DNA of 38,382 nt from IMG/VR virus record IMGVR_UViG_3300032668_000063, positions 1 through 38,382 of that record; one strand, given 5' to 3'. Source of the stretch: a virus. Below are positions 1-7,014 of the stretch, piece after piece. Under the pieces are notes generated by a model. It was given only the letters and a program-made list of their open reading frames with translations. It searched no databases and was not told the origin of the DNA. The position numbers and the translations under genes are program-made. The first letter of the stretch is position 1; the number at the start of each line of letters is the position of its first letter.

Positions 1-163
1 CCATCATCTTAATAAATGCTTTTGTATATCTTCTATCTAAGATAACCCAATATTTATCATCTTGATATGATAAAATTGGTATTTTAACCAAATAATTATA
101 ATAAATTGTATTTCCTTTAACAATCCAATTAGAATCATTATCAGGTATCATATCAGAAATCAT
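1..163 (-). CDS. Hypothetical protein, N-terminal part (runs off window)
   Basis: The frame opens with ATG at 163 and stays open for 54 codons to the window edge, starting MISDMIPDNDSNWIVKGN. It begins one base after the stop of the basic protein upstream, so the two are probably co-transcribed. The visible part is rich in aromatic residues and ends in an 'YWVILDRRYTKAF' stretch. I recognise no domain. It was chosen as a gene because of its tight spacing and because the frame is open to the edge. Confidence 0.55.
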   Translation of the reverse strand, partial: MISDMIPDNDSNWIVKGNTIYYNYLVKIPILSYQDDKYWVILDRRYTKAFIKMM

Positions 164-164
164 A

Positions 165-488
165 TTATGTTTTTATTGTATATATATATTCTTTTATTAA
201 TTGGTTTGTCATTTTTTTATGAAAATTACGACACTTACTTTTTTTACCATACCAATCACATTTACTATTTCTCCACTTTGCTGAATACCTATAAGATTTT
301 CTTTCATTCCCACCTTTATTCTTAAATAAGAAGTGAGTTTCTGTTCCTAACCAATCATGCCAATGAGGATTTTTGATGCGAACTTTATTCGCATCTTTAA
401 ACCAATAAAGGTTTCTATTTTTTCGTTTAAGTCTTTTAATTACGATACATTTTTCTTTATATCGTCTCCAATCTCTTCCTCTGTTCAT
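165..488 (-). CDS. Small basic protein, unknown function
   Basis: A 107-residue, strongly basic protein starting MNRGRDWRRYKEKCIVIKR and rich in Lys, Arg, Trp and His. It has one HWHDWLGTETH stretch and two cysteines near 'CDWYGKKSKC', too few to argue for a zinc site. Small basic proteins opening with an RGRDxRR-type motif are common in phages and bacteria with no assigned function. It is the first gene of a leftward operon whose promoter must lie in 489-669. The plus-strand frame over the same bases is a shadow. Confidence 0.6.
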   Translation of the reverse strand: MNRGRDWRRYKEKCIVIKRLKRKNRNLYWFKDANKVRIKNPHWHDWLGTETHFLFKNKGGNERKSYRYSAKWRNSKCDWYGKKSKCRNFHKKMTNQLIKEYIYTIKT

Positions 489-669
489 GACATGAAATTA
501 TATATAAATATACGATTTATATTTCAAAAAAAAAAATTATTTTTTCAAGACCCCTACGAAAAAAAATCAAATTCATGCAAGATCATGATATATATAATTT
601 ATATAATTACTAACTATTCTGCGGAAAACTTAATTATTAATAATTTATATAAATAAAAAAATATAAATT
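489..669. promoter_or_regulatory. Divergent intergenic promoter region
   Basis: This 181-base, very AT-rich gap separates leftward and rightward operons and must carry promoters for both. It contains poly-A and poly-T runs and, just before the rightward gene, TTTATATAAATA. I see no coding potential and no Shine-Dalgarno sequence. Confidence 0.4.
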
Positions 670-1089
670 ATGGCAAGACCAATTTCAACAAGTATAATAG
701 CAAAAGCTAATAAAGCTGCTATTACAGCAGGTACAAATAATATAATTCCTAGTGGGTCAGGAAATTATACAACAAGAACAAAAAATATAGCTATTGGACA
801 AGGTGCTATTGGTTCAGCAAAACCTGCTGTGTTTCCTGGACCCAATGGTTATACAAAATCATACACAATTACTTTATTAGGTAGAAAGTTTGAATTAGAT
901 TATTATCTAAATGATACAACTAAGTTTCATTTAGCTCAAATTGATTTTCATGGTATTTTATTCTATAAATCATTAAAGAATATGAATATTGAATTTCATG
1001 TAAAAGAAATAACTGATTTTTTAGACACTATGCTAAAAATGCAAGAAAGAGATACACAATTAGAAAATATTTTAGAAAAAATAAATTAA
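670..1089 (+). CDS. Small protein with shared C-terminal tail (paralogue of next gene)
   Basis: A 139-residue protein. The N-terminal half (about 1-70) is low-complexity and rich in Thr, Ser, Gly, Asn and Ala. The C-terminal half holds a compact block, LGRKFELDYY...QIDFHGILFYKSLK, followed by a helical end. The next gene has the same two-part architecture and the same block, so the pair is a tandem duplication. The last residues, ERDTQLENILEKIN, match the C-terminal tail seen on about a dozen other proteins here. The function is not recognised. A structural role is possible because the Ser/Thr/Gly N-terminus resembles virion proteins, but this is inference. Confidence 0.7.
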   Translation: MARPISTSIIAKANKAAITAGTNNIIPSGSGNYTTRTKNIAIGQGAIGSAKPAVFPGPNGYTKSYTITLLGRKFELDYYLNDTTKFHLAQIDFHGILFYKSLKNMNIEFHVKEITDFLDTMLKMQERDTQLENILEKIN

Positions 1090-1090
1090 T

Positions 1091-1495
1091 ATGAAACCAA
1101 GAAAATCAATAGCATCAAGATATGGTACTAATACAATAACCAATGGTTATTGCCAAACAATAATAACAGGAGCATCAGGATCTAGTACGACAACATTAAG
1201 TAGTACATCATCAACAGGAACTACTTATCTTCCTTATACAATTGGTACTTCTACATTTACTTATCAATATCCTAAAGTAAGTATTGAAGTATTGGGTAAA
1301 AAATTTGAAATAATAGAAGATACTTTTCAACAATTATATTTAACTCAAATAGATGTTCATGGAATTGCTTTTTATAAATCCTTAAAAAAGAATGGGTTAT
1401 TAATAAATGATGATGATATAAAAAATTATCTTGATAAATTATTACAGGCTGAGGAACGAGACGATAGAATTGAAGAAATACTGAAAAACTTATAA
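1091..1495 (+). CDS. Small protein with shared C-terminal tail (paralogue of preceding gene)
   Basis: A 134-residue protein starting one base after the upstream stop. It repeats the upstream layout: a Ser/Thr/Gly-rich N-terminal half, then LGKKFEIIED...QIDVHGIAFYKSLKK, then a helical end finishing in EERDDRIEEILKNL. The N-terminal halves have diverged far more than the C-terminal halves. This suggests the N-terminus is either exposed and variable or only a linker. No known domain is recognised. Confidence 0.7.
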   Translation: MKPRKSIASRYGTNTITNGYCQTIITGASGSSTTTLSSTSSTGTTYLPYTIGTSTFTYQYPKVSIEVLGKKFEIIEDTFQQLYLTQIDVHGIAFYKSLKKNGLLINDDDIKNYLDKLLQAEERDDRIEEILKNL

Positions 1496-1620
1496 TAAAA
1501 TTTTTTATATAATTAAAAATTATAATTTACATTTAAAGATTTTATTAAAGATAAATACACTTTGGATTATATGATGGATTTATTTAAATGATAAATATCT
1601 GTAAATTACTTACTACCAAT

Positions 1621-1751
1621 ATTCAGATAGGTAGGTCTAATAAAAATAGATTAGGGTAGGTCATTAAACAATGACATTACATATCTGAAAATTAATCTTA
1701 TTTTTTGTCAGGTGAAATACCTAACAAAAAAATTAAAAAATTACTTTTATT
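1621..1751 (+). promoter_or_regulatory. Structured RNA leader of the RNase H gene with a 19-base direct repeat
   Basis: The 256-base gap 1496-1751 has no gene. Its 3' half is full of potential stems. TTCAGATA (1622-1629) pairs with TATCTGAA (1682-1689), enclosing the hairpin GTCATT-AAAC-AATGAC and a weaker CTAAT/ATTAG stem. A further hairpin pairs TTTTTTGT with ACAAAAAA around a GGT/ACC stem (about 1701-1731). The 19 bases at 1686-1704 recur exactly at 1753-1771, where they overlap the TTG start of the next gene. The function is unknown. A translational control leader is the simplest reading. Confidence 0.45.
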
Positions 1752-2723
1752 TTGAAAATTAATCTTATTTTAGACGGAAATTATTTATTACAGAGAAATG
1801 TATTCTCTTTACACAAAAACAACTTGTTATACGGGGCTTTAGAAACAAGTTTAGAAATGTCAGTTAATAACTATAGACAATGGTTCGGTTTCGAAAATGT
1901 TTATTTTGTATCTGATTCCAAAGAAAAATCTTGGAGAAAACAACATTATAACGAATATAAAGGAAATCGTAAAAAAGATACCGATATTGACTGGGAATTC
2001 GTGTATAATACTTATGACACTTTCAAAGCAAAATTAGCGAATAAAGTAAAAATACTTGAATATTCTCAAGTAGAAGGTGATGATTGGATTTCTTACATTG
2101 CTCAAACTGCAAATAAAGAAGGTATTAGTAATTTAATCGTATCAAACGATTATGATATTAAACAATTAATTAAATATGAATTAGATCCATTATGGATTAA
2201 TATCATGTCTAATGAAGTTTATACTAATCAAAAAATCTTTTTACCTGAAAACTATCAAATCTTTTTAGATAAAGTTAAATCAGCAGCAATAAACAATGAT
2301 ATATTCACATTATCTAATGATGGTGAATTTTTAGGAATGGTTGCTTCTTTCATGGAAAGATATGAAGTTAATGAAGTTAACGCAACAGAATCTTTAGTAA
2401 TTAAATTAATATCAGGTGATGCAGGTGATAATATATTATCAGTATGGGCACTTGAAAAGAATGGAAAACGTAGAGGTATTGGTGGAGCAGGAGCTAAAAG
2501 TTTGTATGATACATATGAATTGGAATTTGGTGATGTGGATATAAATGCGGATGATTTTTTAGATAATATTGCTGATTTAATTTGTGAAAAAAAGAAATTA
2601 GTTAGGAGTAATGAGTTTGATAAAATTAAACAAAATTTAGAATTAAATTATAAAATAATAAATCTAAGTTTAGAAAATATTCCACAAGATATAATTAATA
2701 AAATAGAAACACAAATAAAATAA
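1752..2723 (+). CDS. rnh: T4 RNase H-like 5'-3' exonuclease (FEN family)
   Basis: A 323-residue protein of the FEN/5'-nuclease family, matching T4 RNase H in length. T4 RNase H removes RNA primers and flaps from lagging-strand fragments using two metal ions. The acidic metal ligands are in place: D8 in ILDGNYLL, D55 in VSDSKEKSW, E108/D110/D111 in EGDDW, D133/D135 in NDYD, and D223/D226 in SGDAGD. The basic arch region (KQHYNEYKGNRKK) follows D55. The start is TTG at 1752. It is preferred because MKINLILDGNYLL is the expected N-terminus and no ATG precedes it. The TTG lies at a 19-base repeat also present in the leader. The gene is followed closely by the probable gp62 and NusG genes. Confidence 0.9.
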   Translation: MKINLILDGNYLLQRNVFSLHKNNLLYGALETSLEMSVNNYRQWFGFENVYFVSDSKEKSWRKQHYNEYKGNRKKDTDIDWEFVYNTYDTFKAKLANKVKILEYSQVEGDDWISYIAQTANKEGISNLIVSNDYDIKQLIKYELDPLWINIMSNEVYTNQKIFLPENYQIFLDKVKSAAINNDIFTLSNDGEFLGMVASFMERYEVNEVNATESLVIKLISGDAGDNILSVWALEKNGKRRGIGGAGAKSLYDTYELEFGDVDINADDFLDNIADLICEKKKLVRSNEFDKIKQNLELNYKIINLSLENIPQDIINKIETQIK

Positions 2724-2728
2724 TATAT

Positions 2729-3142
2729 ATGGCTGATGAAAGTCCGATTAAAATTATAGGAGATGCCCTTTTTAAAAATAAAAAAAATTGGTTTAATATT
2801 TCTGACGAAACAAAAAGTTTAGCATTTTTTGTTTTTAATCAAAGATTATCTAGATATTTTCCAAAACAAGCTCAATTATTAAATAATAAGAATATAAATA
2901 AAGCGTCCGCAATGGACGCTTGGTTTTACCACTTAAAAGATGTTCGATATATTCCTACTTTATGGAATAAAAGTGATGGTAAGAAAAGAGAAAAAGAAGC
3001 AATATCTAAAAAAGATAAAGAATTTCTTAGAATAAAATTAGATTTACATGAAGATGATTTAGATTTTTTAATCACTAATCATTTAGATGAGATTTTAGAT
3101 GAATTAAAATGGTATAAAGACCAACAAAAAAATATGAAATAA
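2729..3142 (+). CDS. Probable DNA polymerase clamp-loader small subunit (gp62-like)
   Basis: A 137-residue protein. The pattern FFVFNQRLSRYFPKQAQ, a W-x-Y/W motif after a conserved Pro (IPTLWNKSD), a lysine-rich loop and a C-terminal helical pair resembles the short gp62 clamp-loader subunits of T4-like phages. gp62 works with gp44 to load the gp45 sliding clamp. The position directly after RNase H fits a replication role. The similarity is by pattern only and the protein is shorter than T4 gp62 (about 187 residues). The gene contains a perfect 8-bp inverted repeat with a 5-base loop at 2901-2921. Confidence 0.5.
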   Translation: MADESPIKIIGDALFKNKKNWFNISDETKSLAFFVFNQRLSRYFPKQAQLLNNKNINKASAMDAWFYHLKDVRYIPTLWNKSDGKKREKEAISKKDKEFLRIKLDLHEDDLDFLITNHLDEILDELKWYKDQQKNMK

Positions 3143-3143
3143 C

Positions 3144-3677
3144 ATGGAAACAAAATGGTATACTCTAAGAGTACAAACTAATAAGGAAAGAGTAGTTAGT
3201 CATAAAATTCAAATAGAAATGAATAGGCAAAATATTTATTGCAATACATTAATTCCTATAGAAAAAGTATTTTATGCAAAAAATGGTAAGCAATTACACA
3301 AAGATAAAATGTTATATCCTGGATATTTATTTATTGAAACTAATAATTTAGATGAAATGAGAAATATTATTAGAAATATCTCAGGACATAGTGGATTATT
3401 AAAAGATAGACAAGGAGTTTTTTTAACTTTAAAAGATTCTGAAATTAAAAAAATGTCCCAAGACATGGTAGCCGAAAAGGAAAAAGAAAAAATAGATTAT
3501 TTTATTTTTTCTATCGGTGAGGAAATTAGTATAAAAACTGGCATATTTGCTGAGTTTAAGGGAATGGTTGAAGAAGTTTTTAAGGAAAAACAAAAACTAG
3601 TAGTATCAGTCCCTATATTTGGAAAAAGAACTAATATTGATTTAGACTTTGTACAAGTAGAAAAAATTAAAGAATAA
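3144..3677 (+). CDS. nusG: Phage-encoded NusG transcription factor
   Basis: A 177-residue, full-length NusG. The NGN domain spans about 1-110 (KWYTLRVQTNKE, then a PIEKVFYAKNG loop, then the diagnostic YPGYLFIE). A KOW domain spans about 122-177 (GEEISIKTGIFAEFKGMVEE, ending in VSVPIFGKRTNIDLDFVQVE). NusG binds the RNA polymerase clamp helices, suppresses pausing and couples transcription to Rho or ribosomes. A phage copy could act as an antiterminator or replace host NusG on phage transcripts. It starts one base after the upstream stop and is followed three bases later by another gene, so it sits in the replication operon. Confidence 0.92.
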   Translation: METKWYTLRVQTNKERVVSHKIQIEMNRQNIYCNTLIPIEKVFYAKNGKQLHKDKMLYPGYLFIETNNLDEMRNIIRNISGHSGLLKDRQGVFLTLKDSEIKKMSQDMVAEKEKEKIDYFIFSIGEEISIKTGIFAEFKGMVEEVFKEKQKLVVSVPIFGKRTNIDLDFVQVEKIKE

Positions 3678-3679
3678 AA

Positions 3680-4123
3680 ATGAATTACTTACAATTATTA
3701 ACTATGGATACTGGTTTATATAAAGTAGACCACTTAACTTTAAATACATTAGTTCATTTAATAAAAACTTGTGACTCATCAGGAGTCACAAGTGATTATG
3801 TTAAAAAAATACCATTAGATTTATGGTTTACCGATTTTTGGGATAGATTAGGTTCTAAAATAGATTATATAACAATTTATATAACTACTCGTGTAGTATA
3901 TAATACTGGTGAAGTTATCGAAACAAAAGCAGGTCATACATATTATGATACTTTAGATGATTATGAATATTATATAAATGGTATAAATGGATATTTATGT
4001 CTTTATTCTATAAATAAAATAATTAATTTAGAAACTATGCATGTTTGTTATGAGGTGAGAGATTGTGTAATAACTAATCATAGTATTCAAAGAGATTTTA
4101 CATTAAATAGGATTCTTAATTAA
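3680..4123 (+). CDS. Hypothetical protein with shared C-terminal tail
   Basis: A 147-residue protein with no recognised domain. The middle is rich in Tyr, Ile and Thr with predicted beta character (DYITIYITTRVVYNTGEV). It ends QRDFTLNRILN, a short version of the C-terminal tail. The coding sequence contains an 11-bp perfect inverted repeat with a 5-base loop at 3767-3793, and its last codons form one arm of a 30-base palindromic terminator. Confidence 0.65.
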   Translation: MNYLQLLTMDTGLYKVDHLTLNTLVHLIKTCDSSGVTSDYVKKIPLDLWFTDFWDRLGSKIDYITIYITTRVVYNTGEVIETKAGHTYYDTLDDYEYYINGINGYLCLYSINKIINLETMHVCYEVRDCVITNHSIQRDFTLNRILN

Positions 4124-4134
4124 GAATCCTATTT
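4105..4134. terminator. Bidirectional terminator (30-base perfect palindrome)
   Basis: A perfect palindrome centred on TTAATTAA, with arms AAATAGGATTCTTAA and TTAAGAATCCTATTT. It lies between two convergent genes and includes the stop codon of the rightward one. Runs of T follow on both strands, so it can terminate in both directions. Confidence 0.75.
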
Positions 4135-4686
4135 TTGTATTGAAAATTCATCATTAGAAGTTCCGTCTTCACCTCCATACTCTTTATCAAAATCTAGTGT
4201 TAATTTAATAAGATAATCTTCATTGAAATCTTCTACATCAATAGTTTTTGTGATTTCACCAATTAAATCAACAGTATCATCATTTTTATATTTTTTAAAT
4301 TTGATATAAACTTTTTTGATTTTAGTATCATCAAAATCTTCTTCTTGATTATCATTAATAGCATCTTTTAAGTCAAAGAAAAGAGCTAAATCATAGATAA
4401 ACTTATCATCAGAATATTTAATTTTAAGATTATCTCTTGTAAAAGAGTATTTAGATATTTCACAAGTAGCTAAAGTTAGACCCATGTCTTTTAATGACAT
4501 TTGTCCTTTTTTCTTTTTTAGAGATTTTTCTCTTTCTTCAAAAGAATCAACTTTTTCAGTTTCTTCTTCAGTACTAAACATATTTTGTACCTTTTTTTGT
4601 AATTTCAATAAGGCATTTGAAATATATTCTTCAGGAGATTCTCCTAAATTTTCTTTGATAAATTCATAAAATTTTTGTATCTTCAT
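4129..4686 (-). CDS. Hypothetical protein with capsid-targeting-like N-terminus
   Basis: A 185-residue, highly charged protein starting MKIQKFYEFIKENLGESPEE. The first dozen residues fit the MK-x-x-x-x-Y/F-x-x-F-x-E pattern that recurs in this window and resembles the leader that targets T4 internal proteins into the prohead. A Lys/Glu-rich linker (about 40-65) follows. A mixed alpha/beta domain (about 68-175) ends in an acidic tail. No enzyme motif is visible. A prohead core or internal protein is plausible but unproven. Confidence 0.6.
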   Translation of the reverse strand: MKIQKFYEFIKENLGESPEEYISNALLKLQKKVQNMFSTEEETEKVDSFEEREKSLKKKKGQMSLKDMGLTLATCEISKYSFTRDNLKIKYSDDKFIYDLALFFDLKDAINDNQEEDFDDTKIKKVYIKFKKYKNDDTVDLIGEITKTIDVEDFNEDYLIKLTLDFDKEYGGEDGTSNDEFSIQK

Positions 4687-4690
4687 AATA

Positions 4691-4704
4691 TATATATTAA
4701 TTAA
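4691..4704 (-). promoter_or_regulatory. TTAATATATA-type promoter motif
   Basis: Read leftward, TTAATTAATATATA ends about five bases before the ATG at 4686. The same AT-rich motif precedes at least six other leftward genes. It is probably a phage-specific promoter element, leaving a very short leader. Confidence 0.35.
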
Positions 4705-4737
4705 ACAAACTTAAAAATAAAAAAATAATAAAATTAT

Positions 4738-5427
4738 ATGAATATAGTATTTTTTACAGGATCTGGATTATCAGCAGAATCAGGGCTTCAAACTTTTAGA
4801 GATGCTGATGGTTATTGGAACAAATATAATGTGGAAGATATAGCTACAATTGAAGGATTTCGCAGAAATCCTGAATTAGTTAATAACTTCTTTAACGAAT
4901 ATAGAACTCTAATAAAAAACTCTCAACCAAATTATGCTCATATCCAAATTGCTAATTTTATAAAAAATAGTAAAAATTCATGTTCTATTATTACACAAAA
5001 TGTGGATAATTTTTTAGAACGTGCCGGTGTAAAAGATGATGACATTTATCACTTACACGGACAAATAACTATGGCTAAAACTATAAATAGAGGATTTAGT
5101 TTTCATATCGGTTATGATAATATCAAAACAACTGATAGAGGGGAAGATGGTAGTGGGATAAGACCTGATATAGTATTTTTCGGAGAAATGCCACATTATT
5201 TAGAAGAAGCAGCTGAATTGATTAGCGAATGTGATGTATTGGTAGTTATTGGAACTTCTTTACAAGTTTATCCTGCGGCAGGTTTAATAGATTTATTACA
5301 ACCAAGAAGTAGAGGTATTGTATTAGATCCAAATTGTGATGAATTGGATTTAGGTTCTAAATGGGATAAGATTGCTAAAAAAGCAACAGAAGGAATTGAT
5401 GATGTTATTGATTTAATTAATATTTAA
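4738..5427 (+). CDS. Sirtuin (Sir2-family NAD+-dependent deacylase)
   Basis: A 229-residue protein covering the whole sirtuin catalytic core. The NAD-binding motif is TGSGLSAESGLQTFRDADG (7-25). TQNVDNFLERAG (86-97) and HLHG with the catalytic His107 follow, then RPDIVFFGE (142-150) and GTSLQVYPAAGL (172-183). The zinc-ribbon cysteines of canonical bacterial CobB are missing; the region 118-140 has none. Sirtuins consume NAD+ to remove acyl groups from lysine or, in some families, hydrolyse NAD+. In a phage it could modify host proteins or affect the NAD+ pool that several defence systems use. It starts divergently from the gene at 4129 and is followed two bases later by a small protein. Confidence 0.92.
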   Translation: MNIVFFTGSGLSAESGLQTFRDADGYWNKYNVEDIATIEGFRRNPELVNNFFNEYRTLIKNSQPNYAHIQIANFIKNSKNSCSIITQNVDNFLERAGVKDDDIYHLHGQITMAKTINRGFSFHIGYDNIKTTDRGEDGSGIRPDIVFFGEMPHYLEEAAELISECDVLVVIGTSLQVYPAAGLIDLLQPRSRGIVLDPNCDELDLGSKWDKIAKKATEGIDDVIDLINI

Positions 5428-5429
5428 TT

Positions 5430-5813
5430 ATGAAAAAAGTAATATTATTTTTAAATTATCGGGGAGAACCTTACTATTTTTTCTTTGATAACGATTATTT
5501 ATATCTAAAATCAACAAAATATGAAGCTGGTTATTATACAATACCATTAAATGAAAATTTTGGAAATCGAGGTCTTTATTATTATTTTACTGAGTTTAAT
5601 GATAATATTTTTGAGCAATTTAAAAATGCTCAAGAAGTTTCCAAAACTAAATATCTTTTTGATGAATTTAATAATGAATCTAAGTTAGATTTAAATAAAT
5701 TGTATTTTGAAAATATATATTCAAATATTTTATCTACTTATATTTCGTTAAAGCATTTTGCAAACTTATATAATAGAGAAGAAAGATTAAATCATATTCT
5801 TCTTAATATATAA
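5430..5813 (+). CDS. Hypothetical protein with shared C-terminal tail
   Basis: A 127-residue protein rich in Tyr, Phe and Asn, opening MKKVILFLNYRGEPYYFFF. It follows the sirtuin by two bases and is probably co-transcribed. It ends NREERLNHILLNI, a full match to the C-terminal tail. The N-terminal half looks beta-rich and the C-terminal half helical. No family is recognised. Confidence 0.65.
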   Translation: MKKVILFLNYRGEPYYFFFDNDYLYLKSTKYEAGYYTIPLNENFGNRGLYYYFTEFNDNIFEQFKNAQEVSKTKYLFDEFNNESKLDLNKLYFENIYSNILSTYISLKHFANLYNREERLNHILLNI

Positions 5814-5874
5814 GAATAAAATAACAAATTTATTAATTTTCTATATATTAATATAATTTATTCAAAAACATTTC

Positions 5875-7014
5875 ATGCTTAAAACAATAACATTAAAAAG
5901 TACAATAACAAATGATGATTATACAGACTATGTATATTCTACATTTGATATTCAAGACAAACAACAAACAATCACAAAAATTCCAATGGATCTAGATGAT
6001 TTAGATAAATTTGAATGGTCTATTGGTTTAATAGTAGGTGGTTCAGGTAGTGGTAAATCAACAATCCTAAATTATTTAGGTGGTATGAGAGAAGCTAACT
6101 TTGATGAAAATAAACCTTTAATTAGTAATTTTTCATGGTTATCACCAGAAGAAGCTAGTAAAGTTTTAATGTCAATCGGACTTTCATCAATACCTGCTTG
6201 GCTAAGACCTTACAACTTATTAAGTAATGGAGAACAATATAGAGCTAAATTAGCTTATTTAATTTCTTCCGCAGCAGAAGATGAAATCATTTTAATTGAT
6301 GAATATACATCATTTGTTGATAGAGATGTAGCAAAAGCTATGAGTTTTGCCTTACAAAAGTATATTCGTAAATCAGGAAAAAAAATTATTTTAGCAAGTT
6401 GCCATTCTGATATAATAGAATGGTTATTACCTGATTGGACTTGTTCACCATTAAAAGGAGGCGGTATCGAAAGAGCTGACTGTCTTCGGCAACGCCCAAG
6501 CATTGAGTTACAAGCACATAGAGTCGAATATGATACTTGGGACTTCTTTAAAAAACATCATTACTTAACAGAAGATGTATCTAAATCTTGTAAATTCTTT
6601 TTATTTACTTGGAATAATAAACCTGTTGGAATAAATTGTGTAATACCACAACCTTCTGGATACTTCAAAAAAGGAGTTAGAGAAAGTAGAATTGTAGTTC
6701 TTCCCGAATATCAAGGTTTAGGATTAGGTACAATTATATCCGAATGGACTGCTTCTATCTATAAAGATAGTGGATATAAGTATTTTACAAAAACAGTTCA
6801 TCCTGGATTAGGAAATTATAGAAATGCCCATCCTGAAAAATGGAAACCTACATCAAAAAATGGTATTTATCAAAGTGATAAAAACGATAATAGTATGGGA
6901 AATTGGGCGATAAAAAGACGAAAGTCTTTTTGTCACGAATATATTGGAAATGGAGTAAGTGGTCAGGAAAGATTACTTTTACCTGTATCAGATTTAAGAA
7001 AAGTGTGTGTATAA
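5875..7014 (+). CDS. ABC-type ATPase fused to a GNAT acetyltransferase domain
   Basis: A 379-residue two-domain protein. Residues 1-200 are an ABC ATPase: Walker A GGSGSGKST (55-63), signature LSNGEQ (116-121), Walker B IILIDE (138-143) and the switch His177 in SCHSD. Residues 215-379 are a GNAT domain: KKHHYL (226-231), VGINCVI, and the acetyl-CoA loop VVLPEYQGLGLG (274-285). The layout matches COG2401, ABC ATPase fused to a predicted acetyltransferase, whose substrate is unknown. The HHYL segment and GNAT fold recall Mom-type DNA-modifying proteins, so a base-modification role is one idea. There is no membrane segment, so it is not a transporter. Its end overlaps the convergent gene by 21 bases. 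Confidence 0.85.
   Translation: MLKTITLKSTITNDDYTDYVYSTFDIQDKQQTITKIPMDLDDLDKFEWSIGLIVGGSGSGKSTILNYLGGMREANFDENKPLISNFSWLSPEEASKVLMSIGLSSIPAWLRPYNLLSNGEQYRAKLAYLISSAAEDEIILIDEYTSFVDRDVAKAMSFALQKYIRKSGKKIILASCHSDIIEWLLPDWTCSPLKGGGIERADCLRQRPSIELQAHRVEYDTWDFFKKHHYLTEDVSKSCKFFLFTWNNKPVGINCVIPQPSGYFKKGVRESRIVVLPEYQGLGLGTIISEWTASIYKDSGYKYFTKTVHPGLGNYRNAHPEKWKPTSKNGIYQSDKNDNSMGNWAIKRRKSFCHEYIGNGVSGQERLLLPVSDLRKVCV

Noticed and set aside
357-656. 99-residue plus-strand frame
   Set aside because: It overlaps the basic protein on the other strand and runs into the AT-rich promoter gap; its sequence is Phe/Ile/Tyr/Ser-rich without any pattern.
1496-1751. Group I intron or tRNA in the gap before RNase H
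   Set aside because: The stems are short and lack intron core elements (P3-P8) or a cloverleaf with CCA-type acceptor; the gene downstream is complete with its expected N-terminus.
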